A program made the translations under genes and the position numbers. DNA of 64,000 nt from Zobellia barbeyronii (lineage in GTDB: Bacteria > Bacteroidota > Bacteroidia > Flavobacteriales > Flavobacteriaceae): the NCBI RefSeq assembly GCF_018603515.1, contig NZ_JACATN010000005.1, positions 186,001 to 250,000 on the forward strand, given 5' to 3'. The notes beneath the pieces are model-generated. The model worked only from the letters and a program-made list of their open reading frames with translations, did no database searches and had not been told where the DNA came from. Below, one piece after another: positions 26,115 through 35,311 of this stretch (the stretch's first letter is position 1; every line of letters begins with the position of its first letter).

Positions 26115-27397
26115 TATTTTAAACTATTGAGACGTAAAGTAACCGCATTTTTGTGCGCATATAGTCCCTCGGCCTCGGCCATGATTTCTATTGCTGCTCC
26201 AATTTCTTTAATTCCAGTTTCATTGATTTTCTGAAAAGTCATACTCTTCATAAAACTATCTAGGTTTACACCACTGTATTGCTTAGCGTACCCATTTGTT
26301 GGCAATGTATGATTGGTTCCAGAAGCGTAATCACCCGCACTTTCTGGAGTATAATTTCCAATAAAAACAGAACCGGCATTCTTAATGTTGTTCACAAAGA
26401 AATCTTCGTTTTCTACACAAACAATATAATGCTCAGGTCCATATGCATTAATCAAATCATTAGCTGTTTGATCATCCGCTACGTAAATCAATTTACTGTT
26501 AGCAATGGCCTTTTCGGCAATATCTTTTCTTGGAAGTTCAGGTAGTTGCTTTTCAACTTCCTTTTCCACCGCATCGATCATATCTTTAGAAGTAGAAACT
26601 AGAATAACCTGACTATCTATACCATGTTCAGCCTGACTCAACAAATCTGAAGCCACAAAAGCAGCATTAGCAGAATCATCAGCAAGAACTAATAATTCAC
26701 TAGGACCAGCAGGCATATCTATTGAAATACCATATTTGGTAGCAATCTGTTTTGCCACGGTAACGAATTGGTTACCTGGTCCAAAGATTTTATATACTTC
26801 TGGAATACTTTCCGTCCCAAATGTCATAGAAGCAATAGCTTGAATGCCACCTACTTTAAAAATTTTCTTGACGCCACATAAATTGGCAGTGTAAAGAATA
26901 GCAGGGTTAATCTTCCCTTCTTTATTAGGAGGCGAACACAACACCAACTCTTCGCAACCAGCAATCGTAGCCGGTACGGCAAGCATTAAAATTGTGGAAA
27001 ACAAAGGTGCTGTACCGCCAGGAATGTAAAGTCCTACCTTTTGAATAGGTCTTTTTTCTTGCCAGCATTGTACCCCATTAGCCGTTTCAACTGAAACTTT
27101 ACTTGTCTTTTGAGCCTTGTGAAAAACTTCTATGTTATTTTTTGCCAACTGAATAGCATCTTTAAGCTGTTGAGAAACTAAAGCCGATGCTTCTTCTATT
27201 TCATTTTCAGAAACTACAAGGTTCTCAATAATAACACCGTCAAACTTTTCGGTATACTTTTTTAAGGTTGCATCTCCATTGCTCTGCACCTCTTTAAAAA
27301 TAGCTTCTACAGTCTGTTCAATATCCGCTACGGTCTGAGTTGGGCGCTTTAAAACGGTGCCCCACTCCGCCTTATCAGGGTTATATATTTTGTTCAT
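26114..27397 (-). CDS. hisD: Histidinol dehydrogenase HisD
   Basis: A 427-residue zinc enzyme for the last two oxidations to histidine. Expected segments are present: YIPGGTAPLFSTILMLAVPA, the NAD-binding FGPGNQFVTVAKQ, IDMPAGPSELLVLAD and the zinc/catalytic histidine segments AEHGIDSQ and GPEHYIV. It sits 5 bp downstream of the GNAT gene. Confidence 0.97.
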   Translation of the reverse strand: MNKIYNPDKAEWGTVLKRPTQTVADIEQTVEAIFKEVQSNGDATLKKYTEKFDGVIIENLVVSENEIEEASALVSQQLKDAIQLAKNNIEVFHKAQKTSKVSVETANGVQCWQEKRPIQKVGLYIPGGTAPLFSTILMLAVPATIAGCEELVLCSPPNKEGKINPAILYTANLCGVKKIFKVGGIQAIASMTFGTESIPEVYKIFGPGNQFVTVAKQIATKYGISIDMPAGPSELLVLADDSANAAFVASDLLSQAEHGIDSQVILVSTSKDMIDAVEKEVEKQLPELPRKDIAEKAIANSKLIYVADDQTANDLINAYGPEHYIVCVENEDFFVNNIKNAGSVFIGNYTPESAGDYASGTNHTLPTNGYAKQYSGVNLDSFMKSMTFQKINETGIKEIGAAIEIMAEAEGLYAHKNAVTLRLNSLK

Positions 27398-27402
27398 TTT
27401 CT

Positions 27403-27840
27403 TTACTCTAAATTCTTAATCATATGGTATCCTAAAGGCTCAAAACCGTGGCGTTTCCAAAACTTTACCCCTTTTTCATTATGCAGGTAGCAGTTACATT
27501 CTAAACTCGTACAGTCTATACTTTTACCATATTCCGAAAGCCAATCCATCATTAAATTCCCCACACCGTTACTGCGGTATTCTTCGTTTACAAATACATT
27601 GTCCAACTCCAAATGTTTGCCCTTATACAATTTTTGTAAAAGCCAAATTCCACAACAAGCAATCAATTTTTGATTATCATAGACGCCTAAACATTGGTAT
27701 CCGCCCATGGCCAACATAGACTGTAATCGACTTTTCAAAACCTCCTTAGAAAGCTTACCTTGATTCAACTCAAAAATCAGAGGCAAAATAGATTCCATTT
27801 CATCATAAGGAATCAATTCTAGTTTTAAGTCGCCCTTCAT
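27403..27840 (-). CDS. GNAT acetyltransferase inserted in the his operon
   Basis: A 145-residue acetyltransferase of the GNAT fold. The central acetyl-CoA loop is VNEEYRSNGVGNLMMDW (R-x-x-G-x-G) and the C-terminal KFWKRHGFEPLGYHMIK is the usual late strand. It lies between hisG (9-bp gap) and hisD (5-bp gap), so it is cotranscribed. It is not a known step of histidine biosynthesis. It may acetylate an amine or amino acid, perhaps in response to histidine status; that is inference. Confidence 0.85.
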   Translation of the reverse strand: MKGDLKLELIPYDEMESILPLIFELNQGKLSKEVLKSRLQSMLAMGGYQCLGVYDNQKLIACCGIWLLQKLYKGKHLELDNVFVNEEYRSNGVGNLMMDWLSEYGKSIDCTSLECNCYLHNEKGVKFWKRHGFEPLGYHMIKNLE

Positions 27841-27849
27841 AACAACTAA

Positions 27850-28707
27850 TTAAAGTACCATCTTTTCAATAGGACAAACTAAAATACCCTCAGCTCCTGC
27901 TTTTTTCAACTCATCTATCACTTCCCAAAAAGAATCCTTGTTAATTACCGTATGAACAGAACTCCAACCCTCTTCTGCCAATGGAAGTACAGTTGGGCTT
28001 CGCATACCCGGTAAAAGACTTAAAACTTTTTCTAGTTTGTCATTTGGAGCATTCAACAACACATATTTAGAACCCCTGGCTTTCAATACAGATTGGATAC
28101 GAAATCGTAATTTTTCTAGTAACTCTTTTCTTTCTTCTGAAATTTTTGGAGAAACAGCCAAGACCGCTTCACTGGTAAGCATTACTTCTACTTCTTTAAG
28201 ATTGTTTTTAAACAATGTGCTTCCGCTGGAAACAATATCACAAATACCATCGGCCAAACCAATGTTTGGGGCAATCTCAACAGAACCACTAATAATGTGC
28301 AAATCTGCCGAAACGCCTTTATCCTTTAGGTAATTTATAACCGTATTTGGATACGAGGTTGCTATTCGCTTACCTTCAAAATCCTTTACAGAATTATATT
28401 TGAAAGATTTTGGCACTGCTAGGGAAACTTTACATTTAGAGAAGCCAAGTTTTTCTGCAATTGAAATATCCTCTCCTTTTTCAATTAAAACATTCTCTCC
28501 GATAATAGCAATATCTACAACACCATCTCTAAGGTATTGCGGAATATCTCCATTTCTAAGGTAGAATACCTCCATTGGAAAATTCCTTGATGAAGCTTTA
28601 AGTTGGTCCTTTCCATTATCAATAGAAATTCCACAATCTTTTAAAATTTGAAGGGATTCCTCGTTTAGTCTTCCCGATTTCTGAATAGCAATTCTAATTT
28701 TAGTCAT
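27850..28707 (-). CDS. hisG: ATP phosphoribosyltransferase HisG (long form)
   Basis: A 285-residue enzyme for the first committed step: ATP plus PRPP. Its length and C-terminal ACT-like regulatory domain (about 212-285, SVHTVINKDSFWEVIDELKKAGAEGILVCPIEKM) mark the homo-hexameric long form, which is feedback-inhibited by histidine. The catalytic periplasmic-binding-protein fold is about 1-210, with the PRPP loop GICDIVSSGSTL. First structural gene of the operon, directly after the leader peptide and attenuator. Confidence 0.97.
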   Translation of the reverse strand: MTKIRIAIQKSGRLNEESLQILKDCGISIDNGKDQLKASSRNFPMEVFYLRNGDIPQYLRDGVVDIAIIGENVLIEKGEDISIAEKLGFSKCKVSLAVPKSFKYNSVKDFEGKRIATSYPNTVINYLKDKGVSADLHIISGSVEIAPNIGLADGICDIVSSGSTLFKNNLKEVEVMLTSEAVLAVSPKISEERKELLEKLRFRIQSVLKARGSKYVLLNAPNDKLEKVLSLLPGMRSPTVLPLAEEGWSSVHTVINKDSFWEVIDELKKAGAEGILVCPIEKMVL

Positions 28708-28748
28708 TTCTTTAATTTAATGCTTGGCAACCAAAACAGAGTTAAATA

Positions 28749-28779
28749 CAAAACCCGTTTGATTGCTCAAACGGGTTTT
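28749..28779 (-). terminator. His operon attenuator hairpin
   Basis: A perfect 10-bp stem (AAACCCGTTT at 28751-28760 with AAACGGGTTT at 28769-28778) and an eight-base loop lies between the leader peptide stop and hisG. On the minus strand it is followed by a short T-rich run, as in an intrinsic terminator. Its place after a His-rich leader suits ribosome-dependent attenuation. Confidence 0.8.
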
Positions 28780-28808
28780 TAAATATGTTGTACTACTACA
28801 ATACATTC

Positions 28809-28862
28809 CTACCTCGCCTGAGCGTGTGTATGAATATGATGATGTGTAGTTCTGTTTTTCAT
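28809..28862 (-). CDS. His operon leader peptide
   Basis: A 17-codon open frame, MKNRTTHHHIHTHAQAR, starts at ATG 28862 and stops with TAG (28811-28809). Five of 17 codons are histidine, three of them consecutive. It sits 29 bp upstream of the attenuator hairpin and about 100 bp upstream of hisG. This is the signature of his leader peptides, in which ribosome stalling at His codons under histidine starvation prevents the terminator forming. Confidence 0.88.
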   Translation of the reverse strand: MKNRTTHHHIHTHAQAR

Positions 28863-28876
28863 TATACTGTAAATGT

Positions 28877-28904
28877 AAAAGGTATTTTCCATTTCACAAA
28901 ACAA
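28877..28904 (-). promoter_or_regulatory. Possible promoter of the his operon
   Basis: On the minus strand TTG (28904-28902), a 17-bp spacer and TACCTTTT (28884-28877) resemble the Bacteroidota consensus with one mismatch in the -7 box. It precedes the leader peptide start by 15 bp. Other AT-rich alternatives exist. Confidence 0.4.
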
Positions 28905-28941
28905 AAGTTTAAAATGAAACAAAAATAATTAACTCCGTGTA

Positions 28942-29754
28942 TTAGTTATTCCCTAAAATTAAAGGAAGACCGTCACTGCCACCTACTATCACCACCTTTG
29001 TATTTGGCGATTCAGATAATTTTAACGTAGCGTCTATACCTTTATCTTTTAAAATCTGGTCGTTTAAGGAAGCACTCAAGATTTTGTTAGCATCTGCTTT
29101 ACCTTGCGCCTCAATAGTTACTTTTTCAGCCTCTTTTTTAGCGGTAACCAATCTAAACTCATATTCTAAAGACTCTTGCTCTTGCTTTAACTTACGTTCA
29201 ATAGCATCTTTAATAGTTGGTGGCAAAGTAACATCTCTAACCAATATTTCATTTAATTGAATATACTGTCCAGACACAATTTTCTGAGTCTCATCAAAAA
29301 TTTCTTGTTGGATAGCATCTCTTTTACTTGAGTACAATTGTTCTGGCGTATAACGCCCAACCACTGAACGAGCTGCTGATCGTATTGTTGGCAATAAGAC
29401 TCTTTGTATATAATCTTGCCCTTTTTCTTGATGTAATTTTCCTAAATCGTTACGTATTGGTTCAAACCAAGCTGATGCTTCCAATTTGATATCCAAACCA
29501 TTACTAGACAATACATTCATCTGCTCAAGAACCTCTTGTTGCCTTACTTCATAAATAGTAACTCTGTTCCATGGTGCTACCAGATGAAATCCCTCACCCA
29601 TTGGAGCCTCATCAGTTACTACACCCCCACCAAATGTTTTGTACAGAACTCCTGCCTGACCTGAGTCTATGGTAACAGTGGATTTAGAAAATAAAATAAT
29701 CAGTACTATAAATCCGAATATTACTGGTAATGCAATCTTAGGTAATTTGTCCAT
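28942..29754 (-). CDS. Prohibitin/HflK-type SPFH membrane protein
   Basis: A 270-residue protein with one N-terminal transmembrane helix (about 8-26) and an SPFH/band 7 domain (VTIDSGQAGVLYKTFGGGV... to about 190). A C-terminal coiled coil (KQEQESLEYEFRLVTAKKEAEKVTIEAQGKADA) is followed by a hydrophobic tail. Such proteins form large rings at the inner membrane and modulate FtsH-type proteases or lipid domains. It follows the VWA membrane protein gene by 10 bp in the same direction. It is also just upstream of the his leader region, which has its own promoter. Confidence 0.88.
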   Translation of the reverse strand: MDKLPKIALPVIFGFIVLIILFSKSTVTIDSGQAGVLYKTFGGGVVTDEAPMGEGFHLVAPWNRVTIYEVRQQEVLEQMNVLSSNGLDIKLEASAWFEPIRNDLGKLHQEKGQDYIQRVLLPTIRSAARSVVGRYTPEQLYSSKRDAIQQEIFDETQKIVSGQYIQLNEILVRDVTLPPTIKDAIERKLKQEQESLEYEFRLVTAKKEAEKVTIEAQGKADANKILSASLNDQILKDKGIDATLKLSESPNTKVVIVGGSDGLPLILGNN

Positions 29755-29764
29755 TTATATTTGT

Positions 29765-31792
29765 TTAAGTTAATCCGTTATATTTTCTTAAAAACCATTC
29801 TAAGGCGAGTGCAAAAACCATGAGACCCAACAATAGTTTGAAATCTATCAAAGATACGACATTTTGCTTGTTTTTCTGGGTTGGCAGGTAATGATCATCA
29901 CCTAATAAATTGCGTATCAAATCATCTTTCTGATTGGGATAATACAGACTTCCTCCCGTGTTCTGAGCTAAACGTTGCAACTTTTTATTATCAGTTGCCA
30001 AGAACTGTTTTTCCACATCAAAATCTAAAATTGTAAAACTCCCTGATTTAGATAAATTTTCTTTTTTTACCACCACAGTGAAATCATATTTACCGGGAGA
30101 TAAATTACTAAGGTCAGCTTCATAGTAATTACCTTTCAACAACATTGGAACTTCCGTATTTGATTTTGTTCCTGAATTTTTAAGTTTAAGAATTATATCC
30201 GCGTTAGCATCAAAAGCAAAGGCTTTGTCAAAGTAAGTCGCTGAAATTCTTGTTTCGTTACTCCCCGCATATATATTCTCATAATCTAAGGTAAGCCGCT
30301 GCCGCGATTTATTAGTAGCTAAGTACAAAACAAGTTTACCAATGAGGTCATCAAAATTTTTGAAGCTCTGCGTGTTTCTATAGGCTTGCATTCGCCATTT
30401 CCAGATGTTTTCCCCAAACAATACCGCATCTCTTTTTTCATTTCCTTCAAAAACAGCTAACAAGGGTTCTTTTAGATTGACACCCTTTATCCGCTGAGTC
30501 AATAAAATATCATTTTTACCATTTAAGATAATATCGCCTAAACTACTTTGAAGCGGAGGGAAATAATCCACAGAAAAATCACCACTATTAAAAAGACTAA
30601 AGCCGGTATTTAAAACACCAAAGACCTCTTCTTCTTGATTGTAACTATTTTTAGTATACTCCTTTTGCGAACTATTCAAGAAACGCCAGTCGGTTTTAGG
30701 CCCTGTGACCGTAAAGGTATTGGCTTGTTTTTTTTCTATGTAGTCGTAAAGTTTTTTGAATGATGCGTTAGGCTGATAAAGAATAAAAAGATCTACGTCT
30801 TCCCATTCTTTTGAGTTGCCATTAGGTCTCATTATAGAGACCGAACGCTGACCATTGCTCTCTATAGATTTTTTTAAAGCTCCAATATCCGGATGTAGAA
30901 GGCTAGAAACTAGCGCTGTATTCGTTTTCTCATCTATAACCTCTACAACTACCGTTTTCTTATTATTGGCCTTATTTCGCTCGCTTTTGAGCTCACCAAT
31001 AGTAACTTGAAGGTTTTTTGTTCCAACTGATTTCGCATCTAACAAGGTGTTAACAACCTCACTGTTATTGGTACTAGAAAAAGAAACGGTTTGCCGGTAG
31101 ACCGTTTTTCCGTTTAAGGAAACCTCTACGGGCACATTTATATCTTCTTTACCTGTATAAGAAACATAAATTTCGACAGGATATTTATTCTTTAAAAAAG
31201 CGTATCGATTGGTATTTATCTGAGAAATAGTAACATCTTCATATCGTGTAGTATCTCCAACGGCTATAGGATAAACAGGAAATTGTTGTTTTTCATTTTG
31301 AAAATCATAATCTCTACCTAAAGTCTGGTTACCGTCCGAAATGAGAACAATAGCAGAATTGGTAGCGGAGTACACTTCTCTTAAAGCTGATAACGCTTTT
31401 GAAATATTCGTGTTCTTTTCCGCGAATGCTAGGGTATCATTCTCTTTTAAGGAAGCCCCAAAACTATACTTCTGAATAGAAAAACGCTCATTGAGTTCAC
31501 CGCTTTTCCCAATATCATCTATCGTCTTCTCTATAACTTGCTTAGATGAAGCAACAGATGAAGAATTATCAGTTAAGATAATTAGATTAGCCTTCTCAGT
31601 AGTGTATTCGTTTTTTGTAAATTTTGGATTTATGAGCAATAGAAATCCACAGAAAAAGGCAATAAAACGCAAAAAAGCCAAAGCTATATTCAGCTTGCCC
31701 TTACGTTTGTTTTTGTAGAAATATTGAAACAACACCAACGCCAGCGAAACAATTGCGGCCAAGATTATAAAGAGAATCGTTTGGGTGTTCAT
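29765..31792 (-). CDS. VWA-domain membrane protein
   Basis: A 675-residue protein with two N-terminal transmembrane helices (about 5-25 and 36-58) and one C-terminal helix (about 647-665). The first soluble domain (about 70-190) carries a VWA-like site with TDNSSSV (DxSxS MIDAS). A large Ig-like or beta-rich extracytoplasmic part follows, with DFDVEKQFLATDNKKL near the end. It resembles the Bat-like membrane VWA proteins common in Bacteroidota. Substrate and role unknown. It is close-coupled to the prohibitin-like gene downstream. Confidence 0.72.
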   Translation of the reverse strand: MNTQTILFIILAAIVSLALVLFQYFYKNKRKGKLNIALAFLRFIAFFCGFLLLINPKFTKNEYTTEKANLIILTDNSSSVASSKQVIEKTIDDIGKSGELNERFSIQKYSFGASLKENDTLAFAEKNTNISKALSALREVYSATNSAIVLISDGNQTLGRDYDFQNEKQQFPVYPIAVGDTTRYEDVTISQINTNRYAFLKNKYPVEIYVSYTGKEDINVPVEVSLNGKTVYRQTVSFSSTNNSEVVNTLLDAKSVGTKNLQVTIGELKSERNKANNKKTVVVEVIDEKTNTALVSSLLHPDIGALKKSIESNGQRSVSIMRPNGNSKEWEDVDLFILYQPNASFKKLYDYIEKKQANTFTVTGPKTDWRFLNSSQKEYTKNSYNQEEEVFGVLNTGFSLFNSGDFSVDYFPPLQSSLGDIILNGKNDILLTQRIKGVNLKEPLLAVFEGNEKRDAVLFGENIWKWRMQAYRNTQSFKNFDDLIGKLVLYLATNKSRQRLTLDYENIYAGSNETRISATYFDKAFAFDANADIILKLKNSGTKSNTEVPMLLKGNYYEADLSNLSPGKYDFTVVVKKENLSKSGSFTILDFDVEKQFLATDNKKLQRLAQNTGGSLYYPNQKDDLIRNLLGDDHYLPTQKNKQNVVSLIDFKLLLGLMVFALALEWFLRKYNGLT

Positions 31793-31858
31793 TAAGGAAG
31801 TTTCTTTTTTAAACTATAAAGTCCGGAAGTACCATAATGCACTTCCGGACCATATACT

Positions 31859-32605
31859 TTAGGTAAGCATGCCACCATCTACGTTCAGTACCTGACCCGT
31901 AACATAGGCCGAAAGGTCTGAAGCAAAAAATAGACAGGCATTTGCGATATCTTCTGGAGAACCACCTCTTTTAAGCGGAATACCATCTCTCCAACCTTGA
32001 ACTACTTTTTCATCTAATTTACCGGTCATTTCAGTTTCGATAAAACCTGGTGCTACGGCATTACATCTTATATTTCTTGAGCCCAATTCCAAAGCAACAG
32101 ATTTAGTAAAACCAATCATACCTGCTTTTGAAGCTGCATAGTTTGTTTGTCCGGCATTACCTTTAACACCTACTACACTACTCATGTTTACAATACTACC
32201 CTTTCGTTGTTTCAACATCGTACGTTGAACAGCTTTGGTCATATTAAAAACAGACTTTAAGTTTATCTCTATAACACTATCAAAATCTGCTTCTGACATA
32301 CGCATAAGCAAATTATCTTTGGTTATACCTGCATTGTTAATCAGAATGTCGATTCCACCAAAATCTTCTAGAACACTAGCAACCAATTTTTCAGAAGCTT
32401 CAAAACTTGCCGCATTACTTTTGTATGCTTTTGCTTTAACCCCTAAACCTGACAACTCTTTTTCGAGCGCCAAAGCTGGTGCTTCACTAGAACTATAAGT
32501 AAACGCTACATTAGCTCCGTTCTCGGCAAAAACTCGGGCAATACCCGTACCTATACCTCTACTTGCGCCTGTGATGATCGCATTTTTTCCTTCTAACAAT
32601 TTCAT
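31859..32605 (-). CDS. fabG: 3-oxoacyl-[ACP] reductase FabG
   Basis: A 248-residue short-chain dehydrogenase. TGASRGIGTGIARVF is the NADP loop (TGxxxGxG), NNAGIT the structural motif, Ser in MSSVVGV, and the catalytic Tyr/Lys in YAASK (near residues 154-158). It reduces beta-ketoacyl-ACP in the fatty acid elongation cycle. The full FabG length and the GVKGNAGQTNYAASKAG context favour FabG over a generic SDR. Monocistronic as seen. Confidence 0.92.
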   Translation of the reverse strand: MKLLEGKNAIITGASRGIGTGIARVFAENGANVAFTYSSSEAPALALEKELSGLGVKAKAYKSNAASFEASEKLVASVLEDFGGIDILINNAGITKDNLLMRMSEADFDSVIEINLKSVFNMTKAVQRTMLKQRKGSIVNMSSVVGVKGNAGQTNYAASKAGMIGFTKSVALELGSRNIRCNAVAPGFIETEMTGKLDEKVVQGWRDGIPLKRGGSPEDIANACLFFASDLSAYVTGQVLNVDGGMLT

Positions 32606-32666
32606 GCTCTAAATAGATTTGCTTTGTTCTACTTCAAATATAACTTTTGTTTGACAAAATGGCTAT

Positions 32667-32703
32667 AAAAAAATCCCGTTTCCGAAAAATCGAAAACGGG
32701 ATT
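32667..32703 (-). terminator. Intrinsic terminator after sucD
   Basis: On the minus strand an AATCCCGTTTTCG/CGGAAACGGGATT stem with an ATTTTT-type loop is followed by a run of T. It sits 19 bp downstream of the sucD stop. Confidence 0.88.
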
Positions 32704-32721
32704 CATATATCCGTAAGGGAA

Positions 32722-33594
32722 TTAACCCATAACCTCTTTAACTTTCAAGCCAATTTCTGCTGGAGAGTCTACCACGTGAATTCCGTGCTCTCTCATAATT
32801 TTCTTTTTAGCTTGAGCGGTATCATCACTTCCACCAACAATGGCACCAGCGTGACCCATGGTTCTTCCTGCAGGTGCAGTTTCACCAGCAATAAAACCTA
32901 CAATAGGTTTTTTGCTACCACTTTCTTTGTACCATTTAGCAGCGTCAGCTTCTAATTGACCACCAATCTCACCGATCATAACTACACATTCAGTCTCTGG
33001 ATCATTGATCAAAAGTTCAACAGCTTCTTTTGTGGTAGTTCCAATAATTGGATCTCCACCAATACCAATAGCAGTTGTAATACCTAAACCTTGACGAACT
33101 ACTTGATCAGCAGCTTCATAAGTTAAAGTACCAGACTTAGATACGATACCAACATTTCCTTTTTTAAACACAAAACCAGGCATAATACCTACTTTAGCCT
33201 CTCCTGGAGTAATTACACCAGGACAGTTAGGACCTACCAAACGGCAATCCATATGTTTTATATAATTGGATGCCTTTACCATATCGGCAACAGGAATACC
33301 TTCTGTAATTGTAATAATTACTTTGATACCCGCGCTAGCGGCTTCCATAATTGCATCAGCAGCAAAAGCAGGTGGTACAAAAATAATTGTAGTATCAGCT
33401 CCTACTTTTTCTACAGCTTCTTCAACTGTGTTAAAAACAGGTCTTCCCAAATGCTCTTGTCCACCTTTACCAGGTGTTACACCACCAACCACGTTGGTTC
33501 CGTATTCGATCATTTGTTCTGCGTGAAAAGTACCTTCACTACCTGTAAAGCCCTGAACTATTATCTTGGAATCTTTATTGACTAAAACGCTCAT
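32722..33594 (-). CDS. sucD: Succinate-CoA ligase, alpha subunit SucD
   Basis: A 290-residue alpha subunit of the TCA-cycle enzyme. The N-terminal CoA-binding Rossmann domain ([22 protein letters not shown]) and the phospho-histidine loop GHAGAIVGG (near residue 247) are in place. The SucC beta subunit is not encoded in this window, so the subunits are split. Ends at the terminator 32667-32703. Confidence 0.96.
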   Translation of the reverse strand: MSVLVNKDSKIIVQGFTGSEGTFHAEQMIEYGTNVVGGVTPGKGGQEHLGRPVFNTVEEAVEKVGADTTIIFVPPAFAADAIMEAASAGIKVIITITEGIPVADMVKASNYIKHMDCRLVGPNCPGVITPGEAKVGIMPGFVFKKGNVGIVSKSGTLTYEAADQVVRQGLGITTAIGIGGDPIIGTTTKEAVELLINDPETECVVMIGEIGGQLEADAAKWYKESGSKKPIVGFIAGETAPAGRTMGHAGAIVGGSDDTAQAKKKIMREHGIHVVDSPAEIGLKVKEVMG

Positions 33595-33664
33595 ATACTC
33601 TCTAGTTTATTTTAATGTGACAAAAATATAGGTTTACAAATGAAATCTGAACTCAGACAGCATT

Positions 33665-34597
33665 TTATTCTTCTAATTTTTTAAGAATGAAGGGGATTTT
33701 CTTCACATAAGCCAATTGTTTTAGCTTTTCACGTGATTCTTCAATGGGTGTTCCGAAATAACTTTTACCGCCTGCAACGGATTTAGTTACTCCTGTTTGC
33801 CCCATTATTACCGCTTTCTTTCCTATTGTAATTCCGCTATTGGTACCAACTTGACCCCAAAGCGTAACTTCATCTTCTATAATTACACAACCTGCAATTC
33901 CAGTTTGTGAAGCAATCAGACACTTTTCTCCAATAACCGTATCATGGCCAACATGTACTTGATTATCCAACTTTGTTCCCTTTCTAATAGTTGTATCCCC
34001 AGTAACTCCTTTATCTATAGTACAAAGAGCTCCTATTTCAACATTATCTTCAATAACTACTCTTCCACAGGAAATGAGCTTATCAAAACCTTCAGGTCTA
34101 TTTTTATAGTAAAAAGCGTCTCCACCTAAAACTGAACCTGAATGAATAATAACATTATCTCCAATGACGCAATTATCATAAAGACAGACATTTGCATGTA
34201 TCAAACAGTTCTTACCAATTTTCACGTTGTTCCCAATAAATGCATTGGGCTGAATAATAGTATCCTCCCCTATTTCTGCTGAAATGGCCACTGTACTTGT
34301 TGCCCTTTCAAAAGGTCTAAAGTGAACTGAAAGTTTATTGAAATCACGAAAAGGGTCATCAGAAATTAAAAGCGCCTTCCCTTCCGGGCAATCTACTTTT
34401 TTGTTGATAAGAACAATAGTAGCTTTTGAAGCTAATGCCTTATCATAATACTTGGGATGATCTACAAAAACAATATCACCGTTTTGAACCACATGAATCT
34501 CGTTCATGCCTAAAACCTGAAAATCATCAGCACCAACATACTCGCAATTGATTAATGTGGCAATAGTTTTAAGAGATTGAGGCTTCGAAAATTTCAA
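33665..34597 (-). CDS. LpxD-like acyltransferase paralogue
   Basis: A 310-residue hexapeptide-repeat acyltransferase. It has an N-terminal LpxD-like uridine-binding domain (about 1-100) and a left-handed beta-helix (about 105-280) with the catalytic-type His in [12 protein letters not shown] true LpxD is encoded at 37465-38514, so this second copy is a paralogue found near efp. It may use another acyl chain or nucleotide sugar. Same direction and 65 bp from efp, likely one transcript. Confidence 0.8.
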   Translation of the reverse strand: MKFSKPQSLKTIATLINCEYVGADDFQVLGMNEIHVVQNGDIVFVDHPKYYDKALASKATIVLINKKVDCPEGKALLISDDPFRDFNKLSVHFRPFERATSTVAISAEIGEDTIIQPNAFIGNNVKIGKNCLIHANVCLYDNCVIGDNVIIHSGSVLGGDAFYYKNRPEGFDKLISCGRVVIEDNVEIGALCTIDKGVTGDTTIRKGTKLDNQVHVGHDTVIGEKCLIASQTGIAGCVIIEDEVTLWGQVGTNSGITIGKKAVIMGQTGVTKSVAGGKSYFGTPIEESREKLKQLAYVKKIPFILKKLEE

Positions 34598-34662
34598 TGG
34601 AACAGTGTATTCGGTTATTAATTTTTGAGAAAATGTTTTATTAGGCTGATTAAAGAAAGTAA

Positions 34663-35229
34663 CTATTCCTTAACACGCTCCATATAAGTTCCTTTCTCAG
34701 TCTCTACCTTAATTTTATCGCCTTCATTGATGAACAAAGGAACGTTTACCTCTGCTCCTGTTTCAACTTTAGCTGGCTTAGTTGCATTAGTTGCCGTGTT
34801 TCCTTTAACACCTGGCTCCGTATACGTAACCTCTAAAACAACACTAGCTGGCATTTCCACAGATAATGGCATGCTATCCTCAGTGTTGAAAAGAACCTTA
34901 ACGATTTCTCCTTCTTTCAATAATCCAGGAGAATCAAGTAAACTTTCTTGAAGGGTTATCTGGTTGTAATCATCAGTATTCATAAAGTGAAACGTATCTC
35001 CTTCTGGATATAAAAACTGGTACGAACGCGTTTCAACACGAACATCCTCAATCTTATGACCTGCAGAAAATGTATTGTCCAATACTTTTCCTGTTGAAAC
35101 ACTTCTCAATTTGGTACGAACAAAAGCTGGTCCTTTACCTGGTTTTACATGCATAAACTCAATAATTTTAAAAATATCATTGTTGTAGCGAATGCAAAGT
35201 CCTTTTCTAATATCTGATGTTGATGCCAT
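34663..35229 (-). CDS. efp: Translation elongation factor P
   Basis: A 188-residue factor that rescues ribosomes stalled at polyproline. Domain I carries Lys32 in [15 protein letters not shown], the loop position that is often modified. Domains II and III follow with the usual [16 protein letters not shown] terminus. No EpmA/EarP-type modification gene is in the window. Confidence 0.97.
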   Translation of the reverse strand: MASTSDIRKGLCIRYNNDIFKIIEFMHVKPGKGPAFVRTKLRSVSTGKVLDNTFSAGHKIEDVRVETRSYQFLYPEGDTFHFMNTDDYNQITLQESLLDSPGLLKEGEIVKVLFNTEDSMPLSVEMPASVVLEVTYTEPGVKGNTATNATKPAKVETGAEVNVPLFINEGDKIKVETEKGTYMERVKE

Positions 35230-35311
35230 TTCTAGTATACTATTTTAGTAAATGATTTTTGAACGAGAGCCTATTCTATTTGAATTTAGCTTCCCTACTA
35301 AAAATCTACGA

